Part shown: in pieces, positions 17,888-25,436 of the stretch | How positions within the stretch are numbered: position 1 is the first letter of the stretch | Layout of the letters: each line of letters opens with the position of its first letter | NCBI RefSeq assembly: GCF_003330845.1 | Contig: NZ_CP026121.1 | Coordinates: 6,863,501 to 6,927,500 of the forward strand | Reading direction: 5' to 3' | DNA from: Streptomyces sp. Go-475 | GTDB lineage: Bacteria > Actinomycetota > Actinomycetes > Streptomycetales > Streptomycetaceae | DNA: 64,000 nt | The notes under the pieces: model-generated | What the model saw: the letters and a program-made list of their open reading frames with translations, nothing else | What the model was told of the DNA's origin: nothing | Databases searched by the model: none | Translations under genes and position numbers: made by a program

Positions 17888-18085
17888 GGGGTCCGCTTCT
17901 GCCCGGGCACGGCCCCGGCGCTCCTGGGCGTGCCGGCGCACGAGCTGCGCGACCGCCGACCAACTCGGACTCGGTGCCCGCCGTTCGTACCGCCGCTCAC
18001 TGGCGCCTTCGGCTACGACCCCAAGCCCCCGGCCCGCATCCTGCGGCTGCGCCGTGCCCTCGCGCCGGTCCGAGCCGGCGGTGCC
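17888..18085 (+). pseudogene. Decayed AraC-type regulator fragment
   Basis: One frame reads GVRFCPGTAPALLGVPAHEL-RD, then after unrelated residues TGAFGYDPKPPARILRLRRA-LAPVRAGGA. Both pieces match conserved segments of a Streptomyces AraC-family type in which they are normally separated by more than 100 residues (the second is usually GYDPKTLARxLRFxRAL). There is no start codon with a ribosome site and the middle is missing, so this is a relic with an internal deletion. It occupies most of the 320-bp gap 17798-18117, which otherwise holds nothing I recognise. Confidence 0.6.
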
Positions 18086-18117
18086 GTCGTGGCGTCTGAT
18101 GACCCGTCACCGGTCGG

Positions 18118-19944
18118 TCATGCGGAGTAGGCATCGGCCTGGATGCCGTAGAGATCGGCGTATCGGCCTCCCACGATGCTGACCAGTTCGTCATGGGTGC
18201 CCGCCTCGATCAGCCGGCCCTTGTCGAGGGTGAGGATGAGGTCCGCGCCGGTGGCGGTCGAGAACCGGTGGGTGACGATCACCGTGATGGCGCCTGTCCG
18301 CCCGGCGACCTCCCGGGCACGGGCCATGTAGCGCTCGAAGATCTGCTGCTCGCTCGGGGCGTCGAGAGACGCCGTGGGTTCGTCCAGCATCAACAGCAGG
18401 GGACCGGGGCGCATCGACGCCCGGGCGAGGGCGACCTTCTGCCACTGCCCCTCGGACAGATCGACGCCCCCGAAGTCCCGGCTGAGCTGTGTCTCCAGTC
18501 CGTCGGGAAGCGCCTCGACCAGCTGCTCGGCGTCGGCTGCCGCCACGGCCCGGCCGACCCGTCGGGCATCCTGGGCGTGCGGCAGGTCACCCAGGCCGAC
18601 GCTCTGCCCGAAGGTCGTACGGAACCGGCCGAAGTCCTGGAACGCCGCGCTCGACCGCGCACGCCAGCCCTCCGTGTCCAGGGTGGCGAGGTCCACGCCG
18701 TCGACGAGAATGCGGCCACCGCTGGGCCTGTAGAACTTGCAGAGGAGCTTGACCAGTGTCGTCTTGCCCGACCCGTACTCGCCGACCAGCGCGACCACCG
18801 AGCCCGCCGGCAGATGGACACTGATGTCGTGCAGGGCGGGGCGTCGAGAGCCGGGATACCGGTAGGTGACGTTCTCGAAGGTGATTCCCTCGCGCAGGAC
18901 CTGGGGCGGAGACTCCGTGCCAGCCGCGTCGGACCGTGCGGCTGCGGTGTAGTCGCGCATCCACAAGTAGGGCTCGATGAGCCGTCCTGCCCGGACGACG
19001 TTCGCCGCGTAGTGCACGCCCGTGAACACCGACTGGCGCAGGCTGCTCGCCACGGTGATCGCCAGCACGATGTCTCCGGCCGAGCCGTGCCCACGCAGCA
19101 CCTGAACGACGATCAGAACCAGCCCGGCGCCGAAGCCGAGCGTGAAGACGGTCCAGCCGCCGAGCTTCCAGGCCGCCGCGACAAGCCGCGCCCGGTAGCG
19201 GCCGGCCATGGCTGTGTCCCACGCGGCGGCCTGTCTGCGGGCCAGCTCGGTTCCCGCCCCCGACACGCGGATCTCCTTGCCCGCGGCCCCGTCCGTACCG
19301 AGGTCGAAGAGCCGGCGCTGGAGACGGAAGGGTTCGGCCGTGGCGGTTTCGGCCCGGATGACGGCGTTGCTGCCCTTCTGGTCGAACCAGAGCGGCAGCG
19401 CCGCGCATACGAGCAGCAACAGCAGCCAGGGGTTGATCGTGCCCAGCAGGAAGAGGGCGACGACCAGTTCGATGACGATGAAGAGGACGCCGGTCGCCGA
19501 CCACAGGCTGAGCACGATTTCCCACGCGGAATTGCGTACTACCGTCAGCCGGTCGAGGTAGTCGGTGCGCTCCAGGTGTTCCAGGCCTTCGAGGGTCGCG
19601 ATGTCGCCGTAGATACCGGGGTTCACATCGAGCACCGCGACCTTGCCGATGAGGATGCCGGCGGTGTTGCCGTCGAGTGCCCCCAGCACCATCACCATGG
19701 TGCCGGCGAGTCCCGCCCCGGCCGCCCAGGCCACAGCGGGCCAGACCTCTCCGCGAAGCGTCGCGTCCACCGCGCCGCGCAGGGCCAGGGCGTTGCCCGT
19801 GACCGAGGCCACCATCAGGGCGGGGACGACGAACTGCAGGGACGTCAGCAACGGCGAACGGCGCCAGGACAGCCGTAGCAGTTCGTACCAGAGGGAGAAG
19901 TACCGCCGACGGCGAATCGGTTGCTCACTGGCCAGCTCGGTCAT
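18118..19944 (-). CDS. ABC exporter half-transporter (TMD-NBD) 1
   Basis: 608 residues. The N-terminal membrane domain spans about residues 25-330. The C-terminal ATPase has Walker A VGEYGSGKTTLVKLL, Walker B LLLMLDEPTASLD and the His switch VTHRF. Its signature reads LSEGQWQ instead of LSGGQ, a small change often seen in one half of heterodimeric exporters. The ATG at 19944 overlaps the stop of the companion gene, so the two probably form one heterodimer. It likely exports the product of the adjoining cluster; this is inferred from position. Confidence 0.88.
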   Translation of the reverse strand: MTELASEQPIRRRRYFSLWYELLRLSWRRSPLLTSLQFVVPALMVASVTGNALALRGAVDATLRGEVWPAVAWAAGAGLAGTMVMVLGALDGNTAGILIGKVAVLDVNPGIYGDIATLEGLEHLERTDYLDRLTVVRNSAWEIVLSLWSATGVLFIVIELVVALFLLGTINPWLLLLLVCAALPLWFDQKGSNAVIRAETATAEPFRLQRRLFDLGTDGAAGKEIRVSGAGTELARRQAAAWDTAMAGRYRARLVAAAWKLGGWTVFTLGFGAGLVLIVVQVLRGHGSAGDIVLAITVASSLRQSVFTGVHYAANVVRAGRLIEPYLWMRDYTAAARSDAAGTESPPQVLREGITFENVTYRYPGSRRPALHDISVHLPAGSVVALVGEYGSGKTTLVKLLCKFYRPSGGRILVDGVDLATLDTEGWRARSSAAFQDFGRFRTTFGQSVGLGDLPHAQDARRVGRAVAAADAEQLVEALPDGLETQLSRDFGGVDLSEGQWQKVALARASMRPGPLLLMLDEPTASLDAPSEQQIFERYMARAREVAGRTGAITVIVTHRFSTATGADLILTLDKGRLIEAGTHDELVSIVGGRYADLYGIQADAYSA

Positions 19945-21800
19945 GGGTACTGGTCCTCCTCCAGCCGGTCCTCGAAGCCGCGCCTGAACCGCGCGGCCTG
20001 GATCGTGAACATGGCCGCGTACCGGCCGTCGGCCGCCATGAGCTCGTCGTGTGTGCCCGTCTCCGTGATACGGCCGTCCTCCAGCAGGACGATCCGGTCG
20101 GCCTGTCGCACGGTGGACAGCCGGTGCGAGATCAGGACGACGCTCGCACCCGACCTGCGCTCGCCGAGCCTCGCGAAGACGTCGAACTCCGTCCGTACGT
20201 CGAGGTGGGCGGTGGGTTCGTCAAGAACCAGAATCCTCGCTCCCCGGCGCACCGCGTAGAGGACGCGGGCCAGGACGACGTGCTGCCACTGCCCGCCCGA
20301 AAGGTCGACGCCCCCCTTCGCGGCGCGGGTCAGCGGGGTCTCCCAGCCGGACGGCAGACCGTCCAGCACCGCTTCCAGCCCCGCTTCCCGGGCGGCGGCC
20401 TCGGCGTCCGCCCGTTCCGCGAGCCCGCCCGCCCGCCCGATGACCACGTTGCCGTGGACGGACAGGGGGTACCGCACGAAGTCCTGGAAGGCCACCGCGA
20501 TGCGGCGGCGCCAGGCGTCCGGGGCAAGCGTGGCGATGTCCCGCCCGTCCGCGGTGATGGCCCCGCCTGTCGGCCGGTAGAGCCCGCAGAGCAGTTTGAT
20601 CAGGGTCGACTTGCCCGCTCCGTTGAGCCCGACGACGGCCAGCAGTTCGCCCGGCCGGATCTCCAGATCCAGACGGTCCAGAACCTGGCGTTCTGTCTTC
20701 GGATAGGCGAAGGAGACCTGTTCGAACCGGATGAGCGGTGGACGCTCGAGGTCCTCGGGTTCCAGTACCCCACGGCCGTCGGGGCTGGGCACCGCCGCTC
20801 CCTCCGGGGCGAGCAGCTCGCGCAGCTCCCGCGTGGCGCGCAGGCACTCGGCGGAAGCTGCCGCGCTTCTGAGTTCCTCGCTCCAGCCAAGCGCCTGGAA
20901 CACCGTCCACCCGGTGACGAGTACCGCCGTTTCCACCGCGATGGTCGTCTCCCCCCGCACCGCGCTGTGCGCCACCAGGGCGTACACGGCGCACAGCGGG
21001 ATGCCGACGAGCAGGAGCTGGCTCCACTCGGCGCGCAGCATCCGCCCGATCGCCGCCCAGATGGGTTTCTCCATGGCCAGGCTGTGCCGCTGAATCTGCT
21101 CGACCGACCAACCACCCAGCCCGAAGACACGGATGTCCTTGCCCTCGGCCGGGGAGATCGCCGAGTCCTGCCACATCTGCGCCTTCGCGCCCTCCACGGT
21201 GCCGGAGCGCCACGTCCCGACATACCGCAGCGCCTGTCTCTGCCGCAGCGCCCAATTGATCAGGGCGGGCACGAGCACGACGGGGACGAGCCACCAGGCG
21301 TACCCCGCGAGGACCACACAGGATCCGGCGACGCCGAGGAAGCCCGTGAGGATGCGGAGGAGGGCCACGGCGCCCTCACCCGGAGTGTGTTCGGTCCAGT
21401 TCTCCGGATCCGCCTTGGCCGCGCGGATCAGGGTGCGCGCCTGCGGGGTCTCCAACCGGTCGATCGTCGGGGTGGACGAAACCAGCTCGGTGATCGACGC
21501 CCTGTGTACGCCGTCGATGGTGGCCTGGACCAGGAAGCCCAGTGGCTCCAGCACGGTGTCCATGACGTGCCCGAGCAGGAGGACAGCGACAAACGCCACC
21601 AGCGGGGCCAGGGCCGCGGTCAGTGGTGGCAGCGTCGTACCCCCCGTCTCGAAGCGCCGTACCACCACCGCCAGAATGACGGCTGTCGCGGCTGGGAGCA
21701 GCCTGCTCAGCCCCATCAGCACGGCCAGCAGCCAGATGTGGGACCGCTTGGCGGAGCTGAGAGTCCGCAACAGGTGGAGCCCGTCGGCAAGGGGGGTCAC
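19941..21800 (-). CDS. ABC exporter half-transporter (TMD-NBD) 2
   Basis: 619 residues. The membrane domain is at about 20-330 and the ATPase domain carries VGLNGAGKSTLIKLLCGLY (Walker A), LSGGQWQHVVLARVLYA (canonical signature) and ILVLDEPTAHLD (Walker B). GTG start at 21800 with GAGAGAGG upstream. The pair with 18118-19944 is divergent from the condensation gene at 22248, sharing a 447-bp promoter region, which ties export to the biosynthetic cluster. Confidence 0.88.
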   Translation of the reverse strand: MTPLADGLHLLRTLSSAKRSHIWLLAVLMGLSRLLPAATAVILAVVVRRFETGGTTLPPLTAALAPLVAFVAVLLLGHVMDTVLEPLGFLVQATIDGVHRASITELVSSTPTIDRLETPQARTLIRAAKADPENWTEHTPGEGAVALLRILTGFLGVAGSCVVLAGYAWWLVPVVLVPALINWALRQRQALRYVGTWRSGTVEGAKAQMWQDSAISPAEGKDIRVFGLGGWSVEQIQRHSLAMEKPIWAAIGRMLRAEWSQLLLVGIPLCAVYALVAHSAVRGETTIAVETAVLVTGWTVFQALGWSEELRSAAASAECLRATRELRELLAPEGAAVPSPDGRGVLEPEDLERPPLIRFEQVSFAYPKTERQVLDRLDLEIRPGELLAVVGLNGAGKSTLIKLLCGLYRPTGGAITADGRDIATLAPDAWRRRIAVAFQDFVRYPLSVHGNVVIGRAGGLAERADAEAAAREAGLEAVLDGLPSGWETPLTRAAKGGVDLSGGQWQHVVLARVLYAVRRGARILVLDEPTAHLDVRTEFDVFARLGERRSGASVVLISHRLSTVRQADRIVLLEDGRITETGTHDELMAADGRYAAMFTIQAARFRRGFEDRLEEDQYP

Positions 21801-22049
21801 GTGATCCTCTCTCCGTGCGGCCCGGTCATGGCCGAGGTGGTCCCTGAGTGGCTCAGGACCAGGCTTGGTGCGACTCGTTCTCGAGAACCCCTCGCGGTGG
21901 GTGTGAGAGACGCCGTCGACTCCGGCCGCACCTGCGCACGGAGCGCGGAAAGGCGTGCCGATTGTCCGCTCTGTCGAATCGCTTCGACTTCAATGATCGC
22001 TGAAGCTAACACCAAAGCCCTTCCCCGACAAGGTACATATACGGCACAA

Positions 22050-22067
22050 CTGACCTTCCAAGGTCAG
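22050..22067. promoter_or_regulatory. Perfect inverted repeat in the exporter/condensation promoter region
   Basis: CTGACCTTCCAAGGTCAG has 8-nt arms around CC. It lies in the 447-bp divergent space 21801-22247, between the exporter operon and the condensation gene. It may be an operator; the binding protein is unknown. The remaining sequence of that space holds the boxes and promoter listed next and no gene I can support. Confidence 0.4.
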
Positions 22068-22105
22068 GCGTTGATCGCTCGGCCCATGAGTGCTTCCCCA
22101 TATTC

Positions 22106-22115
22106 GAAGCGCTTC
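22106..22115. promoter_or_regulatory. GAAGCGCTTC palindrome (upstream box of condensation gene)
   Basis: Perfect 10-bp palindrome 54 bp before the -35 element. The same palindrome occurs at 32485-32494 in front of lmbU. Confidence 0.45.
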
Positions 22116-22169
22116 AACGCACTCGACGTATCGAGGGGGATCATGGTGGCGACGGCATGGAGTTCCACC

Positions 22170-22198
22170 TTGACAGGCCTGAACCCCGGTGTGAATCT
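22170..22198 (+). promoter_or_regulatory. Promoter of the free-standing condensation gene
   Basis: TTGACA (22170-22175) and GAATCT (22193-22198) with 17-bp spacing. The same hexamers with the same spacing recur at 32572-32600. A GTGAATC/GATTCAC inverted repeat (22191-22211) overlaps the -10 box. Transcription would start near 22205. Confidence 0.6.
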
Positions 22199-22215
22199 GG
22201 CACCGATTCACTGTT

Positions 22216-22225
22216 GAAGCGCTTG
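22216..22225. promoter_or_regulatory. AAGCGCTT box downstream of the condensation promoter
   Basis: GAAGCGCTTG lies between the predicted transcription start and the ribosome site, 47 bp from the start of TTGACA to the AAGCGCTT core. The equivalent box near lmbU is at exactly the same distance. Position suits a repressor operator. Confidence 0.45.
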
Positions 22226-22247
22226 CGCGGTAAGGGGAGCGGGACCG

Positions 22248-24140
22248 TTGGACGGTGGGAAGTCGACGGCTCGCAGGGGCCCGCTCGGTGGCGCGCAGGA
22301 GTTCGAATGGTGGAAGATGCAGGACACCCGCCTGCGCGCGGGGTCGAACGCCCTGGTCTGGATGACGCCCGAGTGCCCCCTTGAGCTCGGCCAGGCCCGC
22401 CGAGTCGTCGACCTTCTGGTCCATCGCCACGAGGCCTTCCGTACGCTGATCGTCCGAGGCCCCGACGGCCTGCCCGAGCAGCGGACCGACGCGCCCGCGC
22501 CGGACGGCATCCATGTCCTGGACGAAGCGGCCGACGCCCGCAGGAGCCTCGAACTCGCCATCGGTGAGACCGAGTTCGACCTGTCCCGGGAGGGCCCGCT
22601 GAGAGTCGGGGCGGTGCGCGCAGGGGAGCGGGTGACCGAACTCCTCTTTGTGATCTCCCACTGTGTCTTCGACGGGCACAGTATCCCGCCGCTCCAGGCG
22701 GAGTTCGCGCTCGCCGTCCGCGAGGTCGCACGTGGCGCGGAGCCGGCAGCGACCCGCCGTCGGCACCAGCCGCTCGACTCTGCCTTCGCCGAGCGGAGCG
22801 GACCGCTCGCCCAGCTTCGAGCCGCCTCGACCGCCCATTGGGCGAGGGCTGTTCGTGACATCCCGAACCGTATGTTCGTCCCTGCGCAGGACGACGTGAT
22901 GCACCACTACGGGGCGACGTACCGCACGGACCGCCTGGCGCCGCTCCTGGCACTCGCCGCGAGGCGCCATCGGACCACCCCGGCCGTCGTCCACGCCGCC
23001 ACCGTGCACGCGCTGCTCGCCGCGCTCTCCGCTGCCCCGCACAGTGTCGTGCGTAGTCACTTCGCCGGCCGGACGGATGCCGAGGCGGAGACCATCGGCT
23101 GCTTTCACCGCATCCTGCCCGTGGTCGTGGCGACCTCCGACCGGCCCGGTTTCGGCGCGCTCGTCGAACGAGTGGCCATGCAGACGCTGCGCGCTCAGAG
23201 TCGTTACCGGATCGACTATCTGGCCCTTCGGCAGCTCATCTCGGCGGAAGAACGTCGACGAGGGGTTGCCATCGCCGATGGCACCATTGTCAATTTCTCC
23301 TTCGATGAAGGCTTCGAGTCTCTGCAGCGCGGCTCCGAGGAGGAGTTGCTGGCGGCGGCCGACGCCGCGGTCGGTGAACTCGAACTGCTGATGGGCCGTA
23401 ACGAAACCACGCCCGAACACCGAGGGCTGGACTCCTATCTCATGACCCGGATCGCCGATGGCGTCACGGTGACCTACGCCACTTTCAACGGCGCGGTGTT
23501 CACCGCTCCGCAGATGCGGACCTTGCTGATAGGCCCGGAACAACTGCTCGCCGCCCACCTGCAAGGAGACCTCGACTGGGACGGGATAGGCCGGATCGCC
23601 CGTAGCGGCGACCCCTACGCGCCGGCGCCGCCCGCCGTCCCGGTGGTGGGGGTCGATCTGGTGTTGCCCGAGCGGGTCGACGAGGCGCTCGCCTCGCACC
23701 CCGCGGTGCGGGCCTCCTTCACGACCGTGACCCCCGGCACCGATGGCACGGTGGGGCTCGAGTGCCGGGTGATCCGCGAACCCGGGAGCGGAGAGCCCCT
23801 CAGCGAGGCCGAGTTGAGAGAGCATCTGCTCTGCCAGGTGCGGCCCGGAGCGGCGACGGTGGCCCCTCGTCGCTTCCTGATCGAGGGCCAGGCGAAAGAG
23901 GAAGCCGGCCGGACCGAGCCGTCGGTCCTCGCCCTGGTCGCCGCGGTCCTGGAGGTCAACGGGATGTCCACGGCCGACGAAGGCCGGAGTTACGCGGAGA
24001 ACGGCGGCGCGCTGGGTGCCGTCCCCGCGATCATCGATCACCTCGCCGAACAGGGCTACACCGGCCTCGGGCCGCACGACTTCACCCTGCCGATGTCCTT
24101 GCGCAGTCTGGGCCGACGGCTGCACCCCGGCCAGGAGTGA
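22248..24140 (+). CDS. Free-standing condensation protein with vestigial A and carrier segments
   Basis: 630 residues. Residues about 15-430 form an NRPS condensation fold with active site SHCVFDG (about 137-143): the first His of HHxxxDG is Ser, but the catalytic second His and Asp remain. Residues about 464-548 (VDEALASHPAVRASFTTV, LSEAELREHLLCQVRPG) resemble only the C-terminal subdomain of an adenylation domain. Residues about 560-626 look like a carrier domain in which the GGxS loop reads ENGGALGAV, lacking the phosphopantetheine Ser. It could join two chains carried on other proteins. TTG start at 22248 after AAGGGGAG; a later ATG at 22317 is possible. Confidence 0.8.
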   Translation: MDGGKSTARRGPLGGAQEFEWWKMQDTRLRAGSNALVWMTPECPLELGQARRVVDLLVHRHEAFRTLIVRGPDGLPEQRTDAPAPDGIHVLDEAADARRSLELAIGETEFDLSREGPLRVGAVRAGERVTELLFVISHCVFDGHSIPPLQAEFALAVREVARGAEPAATRRRHQPLDSAFAERSGPLAQLRAASTAHWARAVRDIPNRMFVPAQDDVMHHYGATYRTDRLAPLLALAARRHRTTPAVVHAATVHALLAALSAAPHSVVRSHFAGRTDAEAETIGCFHRILPVVVATSDRPGFGALVERVAMQTLRAQSRYRIDYLALRQLISAEERRRGVAIADGTIVNFSFDEGFESLQRGSEEELLAAADAAVGELELLMGRNETTPEHRGLDSYLMTRIADGVTVTYATFNGAVFTAPQMRTLLIGPEQLLAAHLQGDLDWDGIGRIARSGDPYAPAPPAVPVVGVDLVLPERVDEALASHPAVRASFTTVTPGTDGTVGLECRVIREPGSGEPLSEAELREHLLCQVRPGAATVAPRRFLIEGQAKEEAGRTEPSVLALVAAVLEVNGMSTADEGRSYAENGGALGAVPAIIDHLAEQGYTGLGPHDFTLPMSLRSLGRRLHPGQE

Positions 24141-24213
24141 CCGGAAGCCGGAGGGCGGCCGCTGTCCTGTCCACCCGGGACCGGACGACCCCCGCAGTCG
24201 CCGGGGCTCCGCG

Positions 24214-24486
24214 TCAGGAAGAGGGGCCACCACGGGAATGGAGGTCACGGTACCTGCTCGTGCATTCGTCGATGATCTCGGGCAAGGCCCGTCTGCGGAA
24301 CAGCAGTTCCAGAGGAAAGTCGATCCCCAGGCGCGATTCCACGCGGGTCATGAATTCGACCGCGGACAGCGAGGTGCCGCCGAGCGCGAAGAAGTTTCCC
24401 TCGCCGCCGGCGGCCTGCGCGCCGAGTGCTGCGTACCATGCCTCCTCGACGGTGCCGCGGATGTCACTGTCGGTCTTGGTCACCAT
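24214..24486 (-). CDS. Discrete peptidyl carrier protein
   Basis: 90 residues forming a single carrier domain. The attachment motif is FFALGGTSLSAVEFM, with the Ser at about residue 41, so it should accept 4'-phosphopantetheine. ATG at 24486 has GGGAG upstream; it follows the methyltransferase gene by 38 nt in a two-gene minus-strand operon. It could serve the carrier-less condensation protein or the adenylation domain of the NRPS in trans; which one is unknown. Confidence 0.87.
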   Translation of the reverse strand: MVTKTDSDIRGTVEEAWYAALGAQAAGGEGNFFALGGTSLSAVEFMTRVESRLGIDFPLELLFRRRALPEIIDECTSRYRDLHSRGGPSS

Positions 24487-24524
24487 GTCTCCCTGCCGGC
24501 CGAATCCACCCCTGTGCCTCCTGC

Positions 24525-25175
24525 CTACCTGACACGGCCCTGAGCCCACACACGGTCGGCGGGGCCTTCGATGCGGTCGGCCAGGATGCCGTCCCGGTAG
24601 ATCTGCTCTTGCTTGATGTCCCCGGTCTCCAGCACCTCGGTCCAGGCGCGGGTGGGGCCCGTCCCCCAAGGCACCCAGGGGGTCAGGTCGTCCACGACGA
24701 TGAGGCTTCCGGGGCGGCACAGCACACGGCAGTAGTCGATGTCGGACTTGACGGCTTCGTACTCGTGCCCGCCGTCCACGAAAGCAAGGTCGAACAGGGA
24801 CTCACCGTGCTCCGCGATGAATTTCGGCAGGGCGGTGCGGGAGTCCTCCATGATCAGCTGATGGCGGCCGGGGAACCGCTGGTCGATGAATTCCTTTCCG
24901 ATCCATGCCGCCTTGTTCTCCGGCAGGTCGAAGGACACCACCTGAACGTCGTCCGAGGCGGACAGGAAAGCGTGGCTGGAGAAGCCGACATTGAATCCGA
25001 TCTCGAGGACGGTGCGCACCTCGGCCGTATGGACCAGCTCCATGAGATAGGTCAGCTGCGGCACACTCGATGACAGCTCGGAGATCGATATGTCGCTGGC
25101 CAGTACGTGATCCCAGATTTCCTTCGTGAAAGTGCGGATCGTGTCGGGCAGGCTCACTGAGTGACGTTCTTCCAT
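24525..25175 (-). CDS. Class I SAM methyltransferase (Methyltransf_24 type)
   Basis: 216 residues. The SAM-binding motif is TVLEIGFNVGFSSHAFLS, followed by VVSFDLPENK, the acidic motif FDLAFVDGGHEYEAVKSDID and LIVVDDLTPW. Similar proteins (CmcI/rhamnosyl O-methyltransferase-like) mostly methylate oxygen. It pairs with the discrete carrier protein, so its substrate may be carrier-bound. ATG at 25175 with TTTGGAGA upstream; the in-frame extension to 25280 is not needed. Target atom unknown. Confidence 0.83.
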   Translation of the reverse strand: MEERHSVSLPDTIRTFTKEIWDHVLASDISISELSSSVPQLTYLMELVHTAEVRTVLEIGFNVGFSSHAFLSASDDVQVVSFDLPENKAAWIGKEFIDQRFPGRHQLIMEDSRTALPKFIAEHGESLFDLAFVDGGHEYEAVKSDIDYCRVLCRPGSLIVVDDLTPWVPWGTGPTRAWTEVLETGDIKQEQIYRDGILADRIEGPADRVWAQGRVR

Positions 25176-25346
25176 GTCAGTCTCCAAATCATGGGGTAGC
25201 GTGCCCGGGCTGGCACTGTCAACACCCCGTCGGACAGATGCTCCAGCAGTCGCCGTACCGTGGCCAGAGAATGGCGGCAAAGCGTCGAAATGGGGCGCAG
25301 GTGTGGCTGTCGCGAGCCGAGCTCCTCGGCGGGATGATTATTGCGT

Positions 25347-25366
25347 TTGTCTCGCTGGCGAGACAA
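25347..25366. promoter_or_regulatory. Putative LmbU operator 1
   Basis: TTGTCTCGCTGGCGAGACAA has perfect 9-nt arms around TG. The core CGCTGGCG is one base from the CGCCGGCG core I recall as reported for LmbU. It ends 21 bp before the -35 of the KS gene, an activator position, and lies in the divergent region shared with the methyltransferase gene. A close copy is at 34464-34481. Confidence 0.55.
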
Positions 25367-25387
25367 GCTCGCAAGCCGGACCGGCAG

Positions 25388-25416
25388 TTGTCCGTATAGC
25401 CAACCTGGGCGATGCT
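25388..25416 (+). promoter_or_regulatory. Promoter of the KS/NRPS operon
   Basis: TTGTCC (25388-25393) and GATGCT (25411-25416) are spaced by 17 bp, 20 bp before the KS start codon, whose ribosome site is GAGGTGG. It is a weak match, as expected for an activator-dependent promoter. Confidence 0.4.
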
Positions 25417-25436
25417 ATGTGTGAGGTGGCAGTTCA

